The notes: generated by a model from the sequence alone, not told the origin. Numbered from the stretch's first letter, positions 9,662 through 18,605 are shown. The stretch is 64,000 nucleotides of DNA from Candidatus Zixiibacteriota bacterium (GCA_035380245.1 DAOSXA010000001.1:124001-188000), one strand, 5' to 3'. Made by a program: numbers and translations.

Positions 9662-11278
9662 CTACATGAACCGGTTCGGTTCGGTGATGACGCCGGTCAG
9701 CGCCGTGGCGGCTGCCGTGGCGGGAGAAGAGATATATAAATCCGCCGCCTGAGCCTTTTCGCTTAACTCAATCCCACAGGTCGCGAGGCAGCGCTCCCCC
9801 GGCCCCATTTGCAACCAGGGTCGTTCCCCGGCAATCCCGAATCCGGGTTGCGCCACGATCGCCCCAGACTCGGCAAATACCCGCACGAGTCCCTTCTTGA
9901 GCGCTTCCAGATAAACCGTTCGCGAAGCCGGATAAACGATCAGGCGGACATTTTCGTGTACCCGGTTTCCCTTGAGGATATCGGCCGCTATTCTAAGATC
10001 ATCGAACCGGCCGTTGCAACCGGTCCCGATCAGCACCAGCGATATCGGCACATCGGTCGTTTCAGCCACCGGCTTGATTTGATCGAGTCCGCCGGGGCAT
10101 TTAATTTGTGGCGGTATGTGCTCGATGTTGATCTGATATATCTGATCGTAGGTGGCATTTTTATCGGTCATCACCGGCTCGAACGGTCCCGTGGCCCGGC
10201 CGTTTAGAAACCGCCGCGTCGTCGAGTCGAACTGGCACATCGCTCCGGCCGTTCTCATCGCCGCCGTCAGAAGCGACAACGTGTACCGCTCGCTTATATT
10301 CATCTGGGTAATCGATGAACCGTGATACTCGACCACCTTTCCGGCGACATCATCCTTGCCCATCTGGGCCAGGATCGAAAGCGCAATGTCCTTGGTATAG
10401 ACCCCGCGCATCCTGCGGCCGTTGACATCGACTCGCATAGTGCCCGGCACCACCGCGGCGGTCTTGCCGATAGCCCAGAGCCTGGCCATCGCCTCGGGCG
10501 CCAATTGTATTCCAATCCCGGAGAGACATCCAAGCGAACTGATCCGCTCATCCGTACCGACCGCCAGTCGCCCGGCCGCTACCGTCCCGGACTCGACCAT
10601 CACCTGGTGCGGACATCCCTCCACGAAATCGAACAGCGCTTTCAGTCGCTGGCGACCGGCGAAATCCCGAATTTTTTTATGCGCTCGGGCCATGTCGACA
10701 TCCACCGCCCCCATCACATTATCCAGCGCCAGCGCGATCTTGGCCGAGTTCCAGACATACTCGACCCCCATTTTCCCGAACGCCTCGATCAGATCGACAC
10801 CGTTCTCGTGCGCTACCGCCAAATCCGGCTCGATCTCAACTTCCTGGCCGGCCTCCACCCGGCCTTCACCGGCCGCTCGTGCGAACAGCTTCTGCACCGC
10901 TGTTTGCTGCCCCCATAACGACTGACCGGACGAGGCCGTCTTTTCACCGGGGAACGCCAGCTCGAGCTGTTCCAGTTTCAGAAACGCCGGTTTCTCGCGG
11001 ATGCCGTATTTGCGCCGCCAGTTATAGAACGCGGCTTTGGAAATACCCAACTCGAGCCCGCAGCGGTCGTCGTCGCCGAACCGCTCCCAGAGACTGCGAA
11101 TCTCCCGCTCTGAAAATTTCGGCTGAGAATGTCTCGGGACATTTTTCTTCCGCCGCCAATAAGCCACCAGATACGCCGGCACACCGCCGAGGCGTTCGCC
11201 GATTTTTTCATCGGTCTTGTACAGCTTCTGAAGCTGCACCAACTCTGCCTTGGTCGGGATCCGGCGCTTCCTGGTCAT
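9662..11278 (-). CDS. HTH-fused aconitase-family protein lacking Fe-S ligands
   Basis: 538 residues. Residues ~15-100 hold two similar helix-turn-helix-like units, each ending in 'W-R-R-K' (YLVAYWRRKK and AFYNWRRKYG). Residues ~125-535 align along their length with the large subunit of 3-isopropylmalate dehydratase/homoaconitase ('FDDLRIAADILKG', 'ISSPATAAATALTGVITEP'). Key residues are gone: the DSHT motif reads GTDERI (241-246), the SCTNGR cysteine region reads TGCNGR (419-424) with Cys shifted by one, and the CGPC pair is replaced by QPGFGIAG (477-484). A normal [4Fe-4S] dehydratase is therefore unlikely; a ligand-sensing regulator is an inference. The ATG overlaps the stop of the HIT gene as ATGA, so the two are co-translated. 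Confidence 0.85.
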   Translation of the reverse strand: MTRKRRIPTKAELVQLQKLYKTDEKIGERLGGVPAYLVAYWRRKKNVPRHSQPKFSEREIRSLWERFGDDDRCGLELGISKAAFYNWRRKYGIREKPAFLKLEQLELAFPGEKTASSGQSLWGQQTAVQKLFARAAGEGRVEAGQEVEIEPDLAVAHENGVDLIEAFGKMGVEYVWNSAKIALALDNVMGAVDVDMARAHKKIRDFAGRQRLKALFDFVEGCPHQVMVESGTVAAGRLAVGTDERISSLGCLSGIGIQLAPEAMARLWAIGKTAAVVPGTMRVDVNGRRMRGVYTKDIALSILAQMGKDDVAGKVVEYHGSSITQMNISERYTLSLLTAAMRTAGAMCQFDSTTRRFLNGRATGPFEPVMTDKNATYDQIYQINIEHIPPQIKCPGGLDQIKPVAETTDVPISLVLIGTGCNGRFDDLRIAADILKGNRVHENVRLIVYPASRTVYLEALKKGLVRVFAESGAIVAQPGFGIAGERPWLQMGPGERCLATCGIELSEKAQAADLYISSPATAAATALTGVITEPNRFM

Positions 11279-11763
11279 TGCGCCGCTAACTCCTTCCGGA
11301 GAATTTCGTAGATAGGTTCAAGCGGTACCGAGATCACCTTGGTTTCACCGATCACCGGCATGAAATTAGTGTCGCCGTTCCAGCGCGGCACCACGTGCAT
11401 GTGCAGGTGTTCCGGGATCCCGGCCCCGGAGCTTTCGCCGAGATTCATCCCGAGATTAAGCGAATGCGGTTTGATACCGCTCTTGATCGCACGCACGGTG
11501 CGTCGCGTCAACTCAAAAAACTCGATCGCTTCTTCTTCAGTCAGGTCCTCGACATTCCCAACATGGCGATTAGGGATGATCATCGTATGACCGGAATTGT
11601 ACGGGTATTTGTTCAGAATAATCGCACAGGTCTTGCCGCGATAAACGATCAAGTTTTCGATCGTATCCGGCATCTTGAGACGGTTGCAGAAAACACAACC
11701 TTCTTCTTTCTTGCCGAGTACGAACCCGGCTCTCCATGGCGCCCAGATGGTATTGTCAGACAT
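11275..11763 (-). CDS. HIT family nucleotide hydrolase/phosphorylase
   Basis: 162 residues with a complete histidine-triad motif 'HLHMHVVPRW' near residue 120, the upstream 'NKYPYNSGHTMIIPNRH' block and an N-terminal 'CVFC' pair as in zinc-binding HIT proteins related to Ap4A phosphorylase/Fhit. Such proteins hydrolyse or phosphorolyse dinucleoside polyphosphates or AMP-linked substrates in the cytoplasm. The N-terminal 'IWAPWRAGFV' is typical of this bacterial subgroup. It is first in a two-gene unit with the HTH-aconitase protein. The exact substrate cannot be read from sequence. Confidence 0.93.
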   Translation of the reverse strand: MSDNTIWAPWRAGFVLGKKEEGCVFCNRLKMPDTIENLIVYRGKTCAIILNKYPYNSGHTMIIPNRHVGNVEDLTEEEAIEFFELTRRTVRAIKSGIKPHSLNLGMNLGESSGAGIPEHLHMHVVPRWNGDTNFMPVIGETKVISVPLEPIYEILRKELAAQ

Positions 11764-12092
11764 AGCGTTGTATAATAAACAAATTATTTCCGTTTGTCCA
11801 TCGACCGCTTTAGTTTTTTTTGACTGAGCTATCCGCTTAGATCATAAAAAGTTACTTGGGTTGCCAGATATCCTTTCGGTATTCTATCGCTACAACAGAA
11901 CAACGCGGCCACATCCATCGTAACCTGCTGACAGTGAACCGGAAACCGCCGGATTCATCGTCAATCATCCGGAGTCATGCTTGAATTGGAAACCCTACGA
12001 TAATTGCATTGACCAAACAACACAGTTTCTCTATCATCATTACATTGATACCGAGATACCAACGATAATTATTTTTGGAATGGTGGGAGACT
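11764..12092. other. Gene-free divergent intergenic region
   Basis: This 329-bp spacer separates the minus-strand HIT gene from the plus-strand barrel gene, so it must hold two divergent promoters. It is clearly AT-richer than the flanking genes. I see no convincing ORF, RNA gene or clear -35/-10 pair that I would place with confidence. Confidence 0.4.
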
Positions 12093-12671
12093 ATGAGAGT
12101 AAGTAAGTACGCAATCATCACAGCAATCCTGTGCATCTTACTCGCGGCATCTGCCGCCAACGCCTTCGACGGCAAGCGCAAGGGCTTCGTGCTCGGCGGC
12201 GGACTGGGCTACGGACCGCTGGCCAGATTGACCATCGACTATTCCAGCAACGACAACTACGACAACTCCGGCAGTGCCTCCCTGAACAACTCAGGACCGG
12301 CCACCAGCGTCCTGATCGGTTACGCCTGGGACGAGCACAATATGATCGTCTACCTTCGCGAGGCCGTTTTCTACAAAGTGCGTGAAGAGACTTTCGGTCA
12401 GGGCTTTGGAGGCGCGGCTGTTTACCATTACTTCGGTCCGGTGGGGCGCTCTTTCTACGTTGTCGGCGGATTGGGCCTTCAGGACTGGTTCACGTTCATC
12501 GACGGCGACTACGAAAGTAACGATGCCGGCATCGGGGTTTTGATCGGCGGCGGCTATGAGTTCGCCCGCCATGTCCAGATCCACGGCACGGTTTCCTTCG
12601 GCAGTACCAGCGACCTGTATGACTACACGCATACCCAGATCGCTCTGTATATCTCGGCCGTGGCCTTCTGA
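12093..12671 (+). CDS. Small outer-membrane beta-barrel-like protein
   Basis: 192 residues from the ATG at 12093, chosen because GGTGGGAG lies just upstream; an in-frame TTG at 12075 is less likely. A clean signal peptide ends at 'AASAANA'. The mature part alternates aromatic and small residues in Gly-rich strands ('GFVLGGGLGYGPLARLTIDY') and ends in 'IALYISAVAF' with a terminal Phe, as in OmpA/OmpW-like eight-stranded barrels. It is monocistronic, with a terminator 12 bp past the stop. The substrate or partner is unknown. Confidence 0.78.
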   Translation: MRVSKYAIITAILCILLAASAANAFDGKRKGFVLGGGLGYGPLARLTIDYSSNDNYDNSGSASLNNSGPATSVLIGYAWDEHNMIVYLREAVFYKVREETFGQGFGGAAVYHYFGPVGRSFYVVGGLGLQDWFTFIDGDYESNDAGIGVLIGGGYEFARHVQIHGTVSFGSTSDLYDYTHTQIALYISAVAF

Positions 12672-12682
12672 TTTGACCTGAT

Positions 12683-12711
12683 GGAGGGGACTTTCGTGTC
12701 CTCTCCTTTTT
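12683..12711 (+). terminator. Rho-independent terminator
   Basis: A 9-bp stem (GGAGGGGAC / GTCCTCTCC, one G-U pair) with a 6-nt loop is followed by TTTTT. It lies just past the barrel gene stop. Confidence 0.8.
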
Positions 12712-12750
12712 GTTGATCCCTGCTCGTTCCCACCGCTTCTTGATTTCGTC

Positions 12751-13641
12751 ATGAAAACAGCGACGGCAAAAACTCAGAACCGGCTCACGGTTGGACAGAT
12801 TTGGCGTGACCCCGAAAACCGCCATGTCGTAGGCTGCGGCGATGCTGTCGATCCCGGCTTTATCCATGAATTGATGCACGGCAATCTCGCAACGCTGGCC
12901 GTGCACGACCCGCCCTATAATCTGGTCATGTTCAAGAAACGCTCGGTGGCGGAGTTTATCGACTGGTGCCGCGAATGGATCGCGATAACTTCCGAACATT
13001 TGACCGATCCGGCCTCGCTCTACGTCTGGCTCGGCGCCGACCAGAAAAAACATTTCCAGCCGCTGCCGCAGTTCATGGCCATGATGGCCGAAACCGATTT
13101 CGACTCCCGCTCCTTCATTACCATGCGCAACCAGCGCGGCTACGGTACACAGAAGAACTGGATGGCCATCCGGCAGGAGCTGCTCTACTACACTCGCGGC
13201 AATCCGTCGTTTGCGGTCGGTTATACCGACATCCCCAAAATCCTCCGAGGCTATTATAAGAAAGTAAATGGGCAACGTACTGAAAATCTGGAGCGCTCGA
13301 AAAGCAACTGCATTCGTCCCGGCAATGTCTGGGTGGATATCCAGCAGGTGTTTTATCGCATGGAGGAGAACGTCGAGCCTTGTCCTGCCCAGAAGCCGCT
13401 CAAGGCCATCGAGCGGATTATTGAAACCTCCTCCGCGCCCGGCGATATCGTGATCGATTTCTTCTCCCACAGCGGCACGACTCTGATCGCGTGCGAGCGA
13501 CTCGGTCGTCGTTGTATCACCTGCGATCTCGACTCTTATTTTGCCGAGATAACGATCCGCCGCCTCGAACATTTCCGCGCTACCGGCAAGACTGGCTGGC
13601 AACGCGACGATCCCTTCGCCGGTAGGCTTTCGGCGCCATGA
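12751..13641 (+). CDS. Orphan DNA N4/N6 methyltransferase
   Basis: 296 residues. The catalytic motif IV 'DPPYNL' (about residue 52) precedes the AdoMet motif I region 'DFFSHSGTTLIACERLG' (about 230-246), the order seen in beta-class amino-methyltransferases. Motif I has 'FSHSGTT' where FxGSGTT is usual. The N-terminal 'PENRHVVGCGDAVD' is like phage and solitary methylases. No restriction endonuclease gene lies nearby, so it may be a solitary or regulatory methylase. Its last 62 bp overlap the 3' end of the convergent membrane-protein gene. The target sequence and base (A or C) are unknown. Confidence 0.85.
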   Translation: MKTATAKTQNRLTVGQIWRDPENRHVVGCGDAVDPGFIHELMHGNLATLAVHDPPYNLVMFKKRSVAEFIDWCREWIAITSEHLTDPASLYVWLGADQKKHFQPLPQFMAMMAETDFDSRSFITMRNQRGYGTQKNWMAIRQELLYYTRGNPSFAVGYTDIPKILRGYYKKVNGQRTENLERSKSNCIRPGNVWVDIQQVFYRMEENVEPCPAQKPLKAIERIIETSSAPGDIVIDFFSHSGTTLIACERLGRRCITCDLDSYFAEITIRRLEHFRATGKTGWQRDDPFAGRLSAP

Positions 13642-14257
13642 TAAAGCGCTCTATCCAGAAAACGAAGATTCCGATCGCCGGCAGCAGCAGGAGCAAAAAC
13701 AGCACCATGTCCCAGACGTTTAACCGCTCTGTGCTGTAGAAGCGATCCACAGACATCAACACCGGTTCCTCGTCGAACTGCGCCAGTGCCTCGGCCGCAT
13801 CGCTGAAGTTGTAGAGAGAATCTTCACGAGTATCTATAATGAATCCCTTGTCGTCGCTCACCAAAACGATGCTGTCGCCATCGACCGCCAGATCTGTGAC
13901 GTTCGTCAGAAGAGGTCTGCCTCCGATCCCTCCGTAGGTGATAAATCCCTCGGTCGTAACATCTATCATCTCCAGGGAGTATCCGTTTGTAATCGGTACT
14001 CTGAAGCCGTCCCCGATCCCCATATCCACACCGCGACCCAGTTCACAGATCAAGGCGTAAACAATGAAAGCGATAAAACCGTAGAAAAGCAGCACATAGG
14101 GAAGTGCAGCCGCTGCCAGAGGACGCGCGGTGTTCTCCGGAGCACCAGACTTCTTCTGTATCCGCTGACTGACATACCAGAAGACGAACGCCACCGGAGA
14201 AAACACAATCATGAATATCAACCCCATGGCCATCAAGACAAAACCTGCACCCAACAC
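13580..14257 (-). CDS. Membrane protein of unknown function
   Basis: 225 residues. Two N-terminal membrane helices (about 5-29 and 49-70) and one near the C terminus (about 182-202) surround an extracytoplasmic beta-rich domain (about 75-175) with 'TDLAVDGDSIVLVSDDKG', which looks like a sensor or propeller-like fragment. The start is GTG at 14257 with GGGAG just upstream. The C-terminal tail is strongly basic and overlaps the methyltransferase gene antisense. I do not recognise the family. Confidence 0.65.
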   Translation of the reverse strand: MLGAGFVLMAMGLIFMIVFSPVAFVFWYVSQRIQKKSGAPENTARPLAAAALPYVLLFYGFIAFIVYALICELGRGVDMGIGDGFRVPITNGYSLEMIDVTTEGFITYGGIGGRPLLTNVTDLAVDGDSIVLVSDDKGFIIDTREDSLYNFSDAAEALAQFDEEPVLMSVDRFYSTERLNVWDMVLFLLLLLPAIGIFVFWIERFIMAPKAYRRRDRRVASQSCR

Positions 14258-14394
14258 GAACTCCCTGTTATGTAGATGAACGAAACTCCCTCATGCAGCT
14301 TATACACAAGACTGACAAGGACAAGACTATCCTTTTTTGCAAACAGCGGATCGTTCGATTCCCTCCGGCACTCCCTATAAACCGATGAGAATAG

Positions 14395-14934
14395 TTACTT
14401 CACCAGCTTGATAATCTGCCTGAACTTGTCCCCTTCGGCAGTCACCAGCATCTCGAACAAGGACTGCTCCACCGCGGTCACGTTGACGCCGAGATCGCGC
14501 ATTGCCTCAATTGCGATTCGCTTGTTCCCCTTGAAGCGCGATGAGACCGCGTCCGCCACGAGATATACTTCGTAGCCCTCTTCGATCAAATCCTGCGCCG
14601 TTTGCCAGACACAGACGTGAGTCTCCATCCCAACGATGAGCACCTGAAAGCGGTCGGTCTTTTTGAGCGCCGTCATGAACACCTCGTTACCGCAGCAGGA
14701 GAAGGTTTTCTTGACCAGCGGTTCTTGTCCCGGGAACAGCTCCTTGATTGAATCGATCGTTGGACCGAGTTTATCCGGAAGTTGTTCGTTCCAGAGGATC
14801 GGAATCTCGAGTATCTGACAACCGCGGATCATCCGCGAGGCCGCCTCGTAAAAATCCTCTTTCTTGTCCATCAGCGTGGCGAGCTTCCCCTGAATATCGA
14901 TCACGACCAAAACCGCATTGTCTATTATCAGCAT
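14395..14934 (-). CDS. Isochorismatase-family cysteine hydrolase (YcaC-like)
   Basis: 179 residues of the isochorismatase-like alpha/beta fold. The catalytic Asp is in 'LVVIDIQGKL', the Lys in 'PLVKKTFSCCG' and the nucleophilic Cys in 'GMETHVCVWQTA', so the triad is intact. Length and spacing fit small YcaC-type hydrolases of unassigned amide substrate. AGGTG precedes the ATG. It stands alone between spacers and no operon partner suggests a pathway. Confidence 0.88.
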   Translation of the reverse strand: MLIIDNAVLVVIDIQGKLATLMDKKEDFYEAASRMIRGCQILEIPILWNEQLPDKLGPTIDSIKELFPGQEPLVKKTFSCCGNEVFMTALKKTDRFQVLIVGMETHVCVWQTAQDLIEEGYEVYLVADAVSSRFKGNKRIAIEAMRDLGVNVTAVEQSLFEMLVTAEGDKFRQIIKLVK

Positions 14935-15334
14935 TCTGTCACCTATATGATCTAATTGTAATTTCTTCCATCATTTTACGCATCAATCCAGCATACTCCA
15001 GAAATCCTGCAAATACGTGAAGGTTGATTCGGATTCGAAAAGTAACAGCTTTTCTTAAAATACCTCAGACAGAGTTCTTAAGTCCAGACATTTTCTGATG
15101 TGTTGTCAAACACATAAATAACATACAAAAGAAGTATTTTTCTTGAAGAACAGATAGACCAGTTAAGTAGTGTCCGACATATCCGTTCTATGACATTCTC
15201 TGACCCTATATTCAAATAATCAAAAGAAAGATCGTACTTCCGCAGAAGCGACAAAAGGTGAGGCATTCGTTTTTGATCCCATTCATGAACAGGTCAGTTA
15301 TCAATAAATGGACTATACTGACATTCTATTAAAA
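14935..15334. other. AT-rich spacer without a convincing gene
   Basis: About 400 bp with visibly lower G+C than its surroundings. A 62-codon frame on the minus strand (15078-15266) has no ribosome site or recognisable domain and I do not call it. The stretch continues into an AT-richer transporter gene, so the whole block 14.9-16.6 kb may have been acquired. Confidence 0.35.
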
Positions 15335-15358
15335 AAGCGCATTGGAATGAATGCGCTT
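15335..15358 (-). terminator. Rho-independent terminator of the substrate-binding protein gene
   Basis: A perfect 9-bp stem (AATGCGCTT / AAGCGCATT in minus-strand order reads AAGCGCATT, loop of 6, AATGCGCTT) is followed on the minus strand by a run of T. It lies 26 bp beyond the gene stop. Confidence 0.8.
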
Positions 15359-15383
15359 CGTTAATTTTCTGATCAGATGATCG

Positions 15384-16547
15384 TTATTCCAGAAGTACGA
15401 TTTTGTTGTCTCGGAACTCAATCAGGAATACTTCATCCGATCCCTGATGGTCATTCGGACTGAAAGAAAGTTTGAAGCCGCCCAGGTCGAATCCGCCGGG
15501 CTTTTCAATGGCTTCGATGAGTTTTTCCCGAGTAGGCTCTCCCTCAATTCGTTCCAGTATCCGGCAGAAGAATTTGGCGGTAAGAAAACCTTCGAGCGAA
15601 ACAAACTCAATCTGCCCGGGACCGTAACCTGCTTCTTTCATCAGGTGATTATATTCTGCTACTACGGGAAGAGTTGTATCCCACGGGAATGGGACAACTT
15701 CTGAAACTATACAGCCATTGCCCATATCACCCAGGGCATTCATAAAAGAAGTCGCCCCAACAAATGAAACACCACAAAATACGGCATTCTCAAGTTCAGG
15801 GGTATGGAGCGCCGATTTTATAAACACGGCACAGGGCATATAGACGCCGATCAGAACGACCGCTTCCGGTTTGGCCTCCCGGATAGTAGCAAGTCCCTGC
15901 TGAATCGCAAGGCTGTTGCGTATGTAGCTGCCCTCTGCTGCCAATTCCATACCGCGGTCAGCCAAAGCCTCCCGAAGGTCAATCAGTCCGGTATTTCCGA
16001 AGGCGTCGGCCTGATAAAAACAGGCTATGTTCTTGTATCCAAGATGATCTATCAGGTGCTCGCAGATTTTCTCCATTTCCTGTCTATAACTGGAACGTAT
16101 ATGAACCACCCATTCATTGAATGGCTCTCGCAGTTGTACCGCGCCCGAGAATGGAGCCAGAAAAGGGATCTTCTCCTGAGTAATAAGCGGTAGAACAGCT
16201 TGCGAGGTAGGCGTTCCAAACTCACTGATCAGGCAAAAGACGCTGTCGATACTGACCAATTTGCGAGTGGCCTGGGCAGCTCTAAGAGGATCATAACCAT
16301 CATCATAGGCTATCAACTCAATTGAACGGCCTCTGATCCCGCCGTGAGCGTTGATGTAATCGAGATAGACATTAACACCCCGATTGAGAGCCTGACCGAC
16401 ATCGGAAGCAATTCCGCTCAGGGCACACGACTGGCCCACTAGTATACGATTTTCGGTAACACCGACTTCACTTGAAACTGTCGAGACAATTACCATCAAC
16501 GACAGTATCGCCACGATAATTTTTGAGTAACGCCTGATCATGGACAT
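15384..16547 (-). CDS. Branched-chain amino acid-type ABC substrate-binding protein
   Basis: 387 residues with a signal peptide (hydrophobic core to about residue 25) and a type I periplasmic binding fold of the Peripla_BP_6/LivK family. Typical blocks are 'ILVGQSCALSGIA', 'GVNVYLDYINAHGGIRGR', 'AVLPLITQEKIPFLAPFSGA' and 'GFLTAKFFCRILER'. It should bind a small amino acid or amide in the periplasm. No permease or ATPase lies beside it; such lone proteins often feed a distant transporter or a sensor. Its base composition is AT-richer than the genes on either side. Confidence 0.87.
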   Translation of the reverse strand: MSMIRRYSKIIVAILSLMVIVSTVSSEVGVTENRILVGQSCALSGIASDVGQALNRGVNVYLDYINAHGGIRGRSIELIAYDDGYDPLRAAQATRKLVSIDSVFCLISEFGTPTSQAVLPLITQEKIPFLAPFSGAVQLREPFNEWVVHIRSSYRQEMEKICEHLIDHLGYKNIACFYQADAFGNTGLIDLREALADRGMELAAEGSYIRNSLAIQQGLATIREAKPEAVVLIGVYMPCAVFIKSALHTPELENAVFCGVSFVGATSFMNALGDMGNGCIVSEVVPFPWDTTLPVVAEYNHLMKEAGYGPGQIEFVSLEGFLTAKFFCRILERIEGEPTREKLIEAIEKPGGFDLGGFKLSFSPNDHQGSDEVFLIEFRDNKIVLLE

Positions 16548-16696
16548 TATTATAGACTAATCGCTTTATTGAGATAAACACCCTTTTACTTATAATTCGA
16601 CTATATACCCTGAATCCTTTAACGGTCCAGGGAATCCTTAAAACGATGGTAAAACAACTCTCCCTGGTATTCTTTTATCGGCAGAGAAAAAGATCT

Positions 16697-18373
16697 TTAT
16701 GCTTTTGGAGGGGTAGGTGCAACCATGATGGATTTCTCACGCTCGACCGTCACCAAACCTGGTTTGGCTTTGCGTGGTTTACGAACATAACGCCGCTGAG
16801 TGTAAATTACCGGCACGAGACTGTCACGGCGAGCCTTGCTGTGAAAGGCCGCAATCGCAGCCGTTTCGGTAATTTCGGCCTTGGAGGGCTCAAATGATTT
16901 ATTCGGGAATTTCATGACAACATGCGAACCGGGACATTGCTGGGTGTGGAACCATAGTTCGTAGGGTTTGGCAAAATCGAACGTCGTGCGGTCGTTATCG
17001 GCTCCGTCCCGTCCGACGAATATGATCAAACCCGAGCTGAGGCTGTATTCCCGGTACGGCAAACGCGGCTGAGATTCGCGCCGTCCCGCCTCGCGCGGCA
17101 GGAGCGACTGAAGTTCCTCATCGTATTGTTTGACAGCGCTGCCGAAGTTGGTATCGAGAGCCTCGGACAAACATCGTAGCCGGTCGATTTCCTGCGCGGT
17201 AATTTCAAGTCTTCGCTTTAGCAGATCATAGCCGTCGCGTCCCTTGCGATAGCGACGAACATAAGATTCGATATTATCCTGTGGGGTTTGTGCCGGATCG
17301 AGCGCTACTTCGATTTTAACTGTCGGATCGGTGTAGACATCGACGACAACCACCGAGGTCATCCCTTTTTTCAGCAGATTAAAATGTATTTGCAGCAATT
17401 CGGCTGTGCGGCGGTAAGTTTCGAAATCTTCTGCCTCGTCGATATCGTGTTTGATGTTCGCTAGTTTGCGTTCAACCCGTTTAAGAGCACGTTTGACGGC
17501 ATCACGAATACACTTTTCTTCGTCGTCGGCTTCAACTCCCGAGCGGCGAGAAATGACAATCTGTTGCACGGCGAGCGAGAGCGATTTGAATTTCCGGGGT
17601 TGCTCCTCGGATGACTTGAGTTTGAAGGGATAAGCCTGAAAACCGCCCGCTATATCGTAAAGGTATCCGGCGCCAATCTGTGCAAATTGCCCGGTCAGCC
17701 AGGATACGGCGCCGATCAACCTCTCCCCTTCGCTTTCGCTGATCTCATTGAACACGGTTGAATCAAGATCAGCTCTGGCAACAGCTTCACGGGCAAGCGT
17801 GCGATTGAATCCGAGCAGGTTTTTCTCCAGAACCGTAGTTGGACGTTGATCGTGATTGGCATTAACGAGTTGTTCAAAAGCAGCCCGGTCGAATTTCCTT
17901 GGATCGATCCGGTTCGCCGGGAGCGGCATTGGGGCATATTCCTCGTTCGGGTCATACTGCCGCTTGCGCAAGGTGGCGGTGCGCCTACGTTCCGTATTGA
18001 GTAACCATAAATTGCCGTTGGGACCGAGTGCTTCATAGATTACATAGCCGGTCGTATCACCCTTGACGATCGTCAATTCAAAAACACGATCAAGGCCGAA
18101 CTGATGGATCTCGGCGATATGCCCTCCCGCGATATCGAACACCGGCCAGGGTTTTTCACGCGTTTCGATCGCAATCTTGGAGGCTGGAATTAGAAAAGTG
18201 CCGTGTCCGGCCGGATGATAGACGAATCCGAGAGCCAGGCGGATTTTGTCTTTTTTCAGAACCAGATAGGCTGCGCGTTCCTTTTTATAGAACTCGGTCG
18301 CGACAACTTCCGCTCCGAGCACCTCGCGTTTTAATTCCGCGACAAGATTGAGTATGTGAAGCGATGTTTGCAC
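16697..18373 (-). CDS. rqcH: NFACT-family ribosome quality control factor RqcH
   Basis: About 558 residues. The N-terminal NFACT domain begins 'VQTSLHILNLVAELKRE', a coiled coil follows (about 310-430), and the C-terminal NFACT-R domain has 'ELWFHTQQCPGSHVVMK' and 'RKAKPGLVTVEREKSI'. RqcH binds stalled 50S-peptidyl-tRNA complexes and adds alanine tails. I chose the GTG at 18373 because family members begin close to this motif; the frame stays open to a TTG at 18451, which would add 26 residues. No strong ribosome site marks either start. It is monocistronic. Confidence 0.88.
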   Translation of the reverse strand: MQTSLHILNLVAELKREVLGAEVVATEFYKKERAAYLVLKKDKIRLALGFVYHPAGHGTFLIPASKIAIETREKPWPVFDIAGGHIAEIHQFGLDRVFELTIVKGDTTGYVIYEALGPNGNLWLLNTERRRTATLRKRQYDPNEEYAPMPLPANRIDPRKFDRAAFEQLVNANHDQRPTTVLEKNLLGFNRTLAREAVARADLDSTVFNEISESEGERLIGAVSWLTGQFAQIGAGYLYDIAGGFQAYPFKLKSSEEQPRKFKSLSLAVQQIVISRRSGVEADDEEKCIRDAVKRALKRVERKLANIKHDIDEAEDFETYRRTAELLQIHFNLLKKGMTSVVVVDVYTDPTVKIEVALDPAQTPQDNIESYVRRYRKGRDGYDLLKRRLEITAQEIDRLRCLSEALDTNFGSAVKQYDEELQSLLPREAGRRESQPRLPYREYSLSSGLIIFVGRDGADNDRTTFDFAKPYELWFHTQQCPGSHVVMKFPNKSFEPSKAEITETAAIAAFHSKARRDSLVPVIYTQRRYVRKPRKAKPGLVTVEREKSIMVAPTPPKA

Positions 18374-18548
18374 GGGCGGAATATAGGGCGTTGACGGTTG
18401 AACGGCAATCTTGATATCTGCTGAAGGGAGCGGAAAAAGGTTGTAATTCAACCGTAGACGTGAACAAATCCAAACTGGAATCTGTTATAGGATTAGTAAC
18501 TCCTGGTTGGCGCCGGGACCGGGACGGTCTCAACGGCAAAGGAACCTG

Positions 18549-18576
18549 AAGCGGGGTACGGAAGCCCCGCTTTTTT
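18549..18576 (+). terminator. Plus-strand intrinsic terminator with no obvious gene in front
   Basis: An 8-bp stem (AAGCGGGG / CCCCGCTT) is followed by TTTTTT on the plus strand. The genes on both sides are on the minus strand, so it either blocks antisense read-through or ends a short plus-strand RNA starting between about 18450 and 18540. Confidence 0.6.
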
Positions 18577-18605
18577 ATTGTCGAGTAGACCAGTCGACCG
18601 ATATG

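Noticed and set aside
9662..11278. Straight annotation as LeuC (3-isopropylmalate dehydratase large subunit)
   Set aside because: The Fe-S cysteines and DSHT motif are gone, a DNA-binding-like head is fused on, and there is no leuD/leuB nearby.
12496..13602. Minus-strand frame of 368 codons over the methyltransferase
   Set aside because: The plus strand carries the catalytic motifs; the minus frame shows no recognisable protein.
15078..15266. Minus-strand frame of 62 codons, perhaps a transposase remnant
   Set aside because: No ribosome site, no motif and no terminal repeats could be shown.
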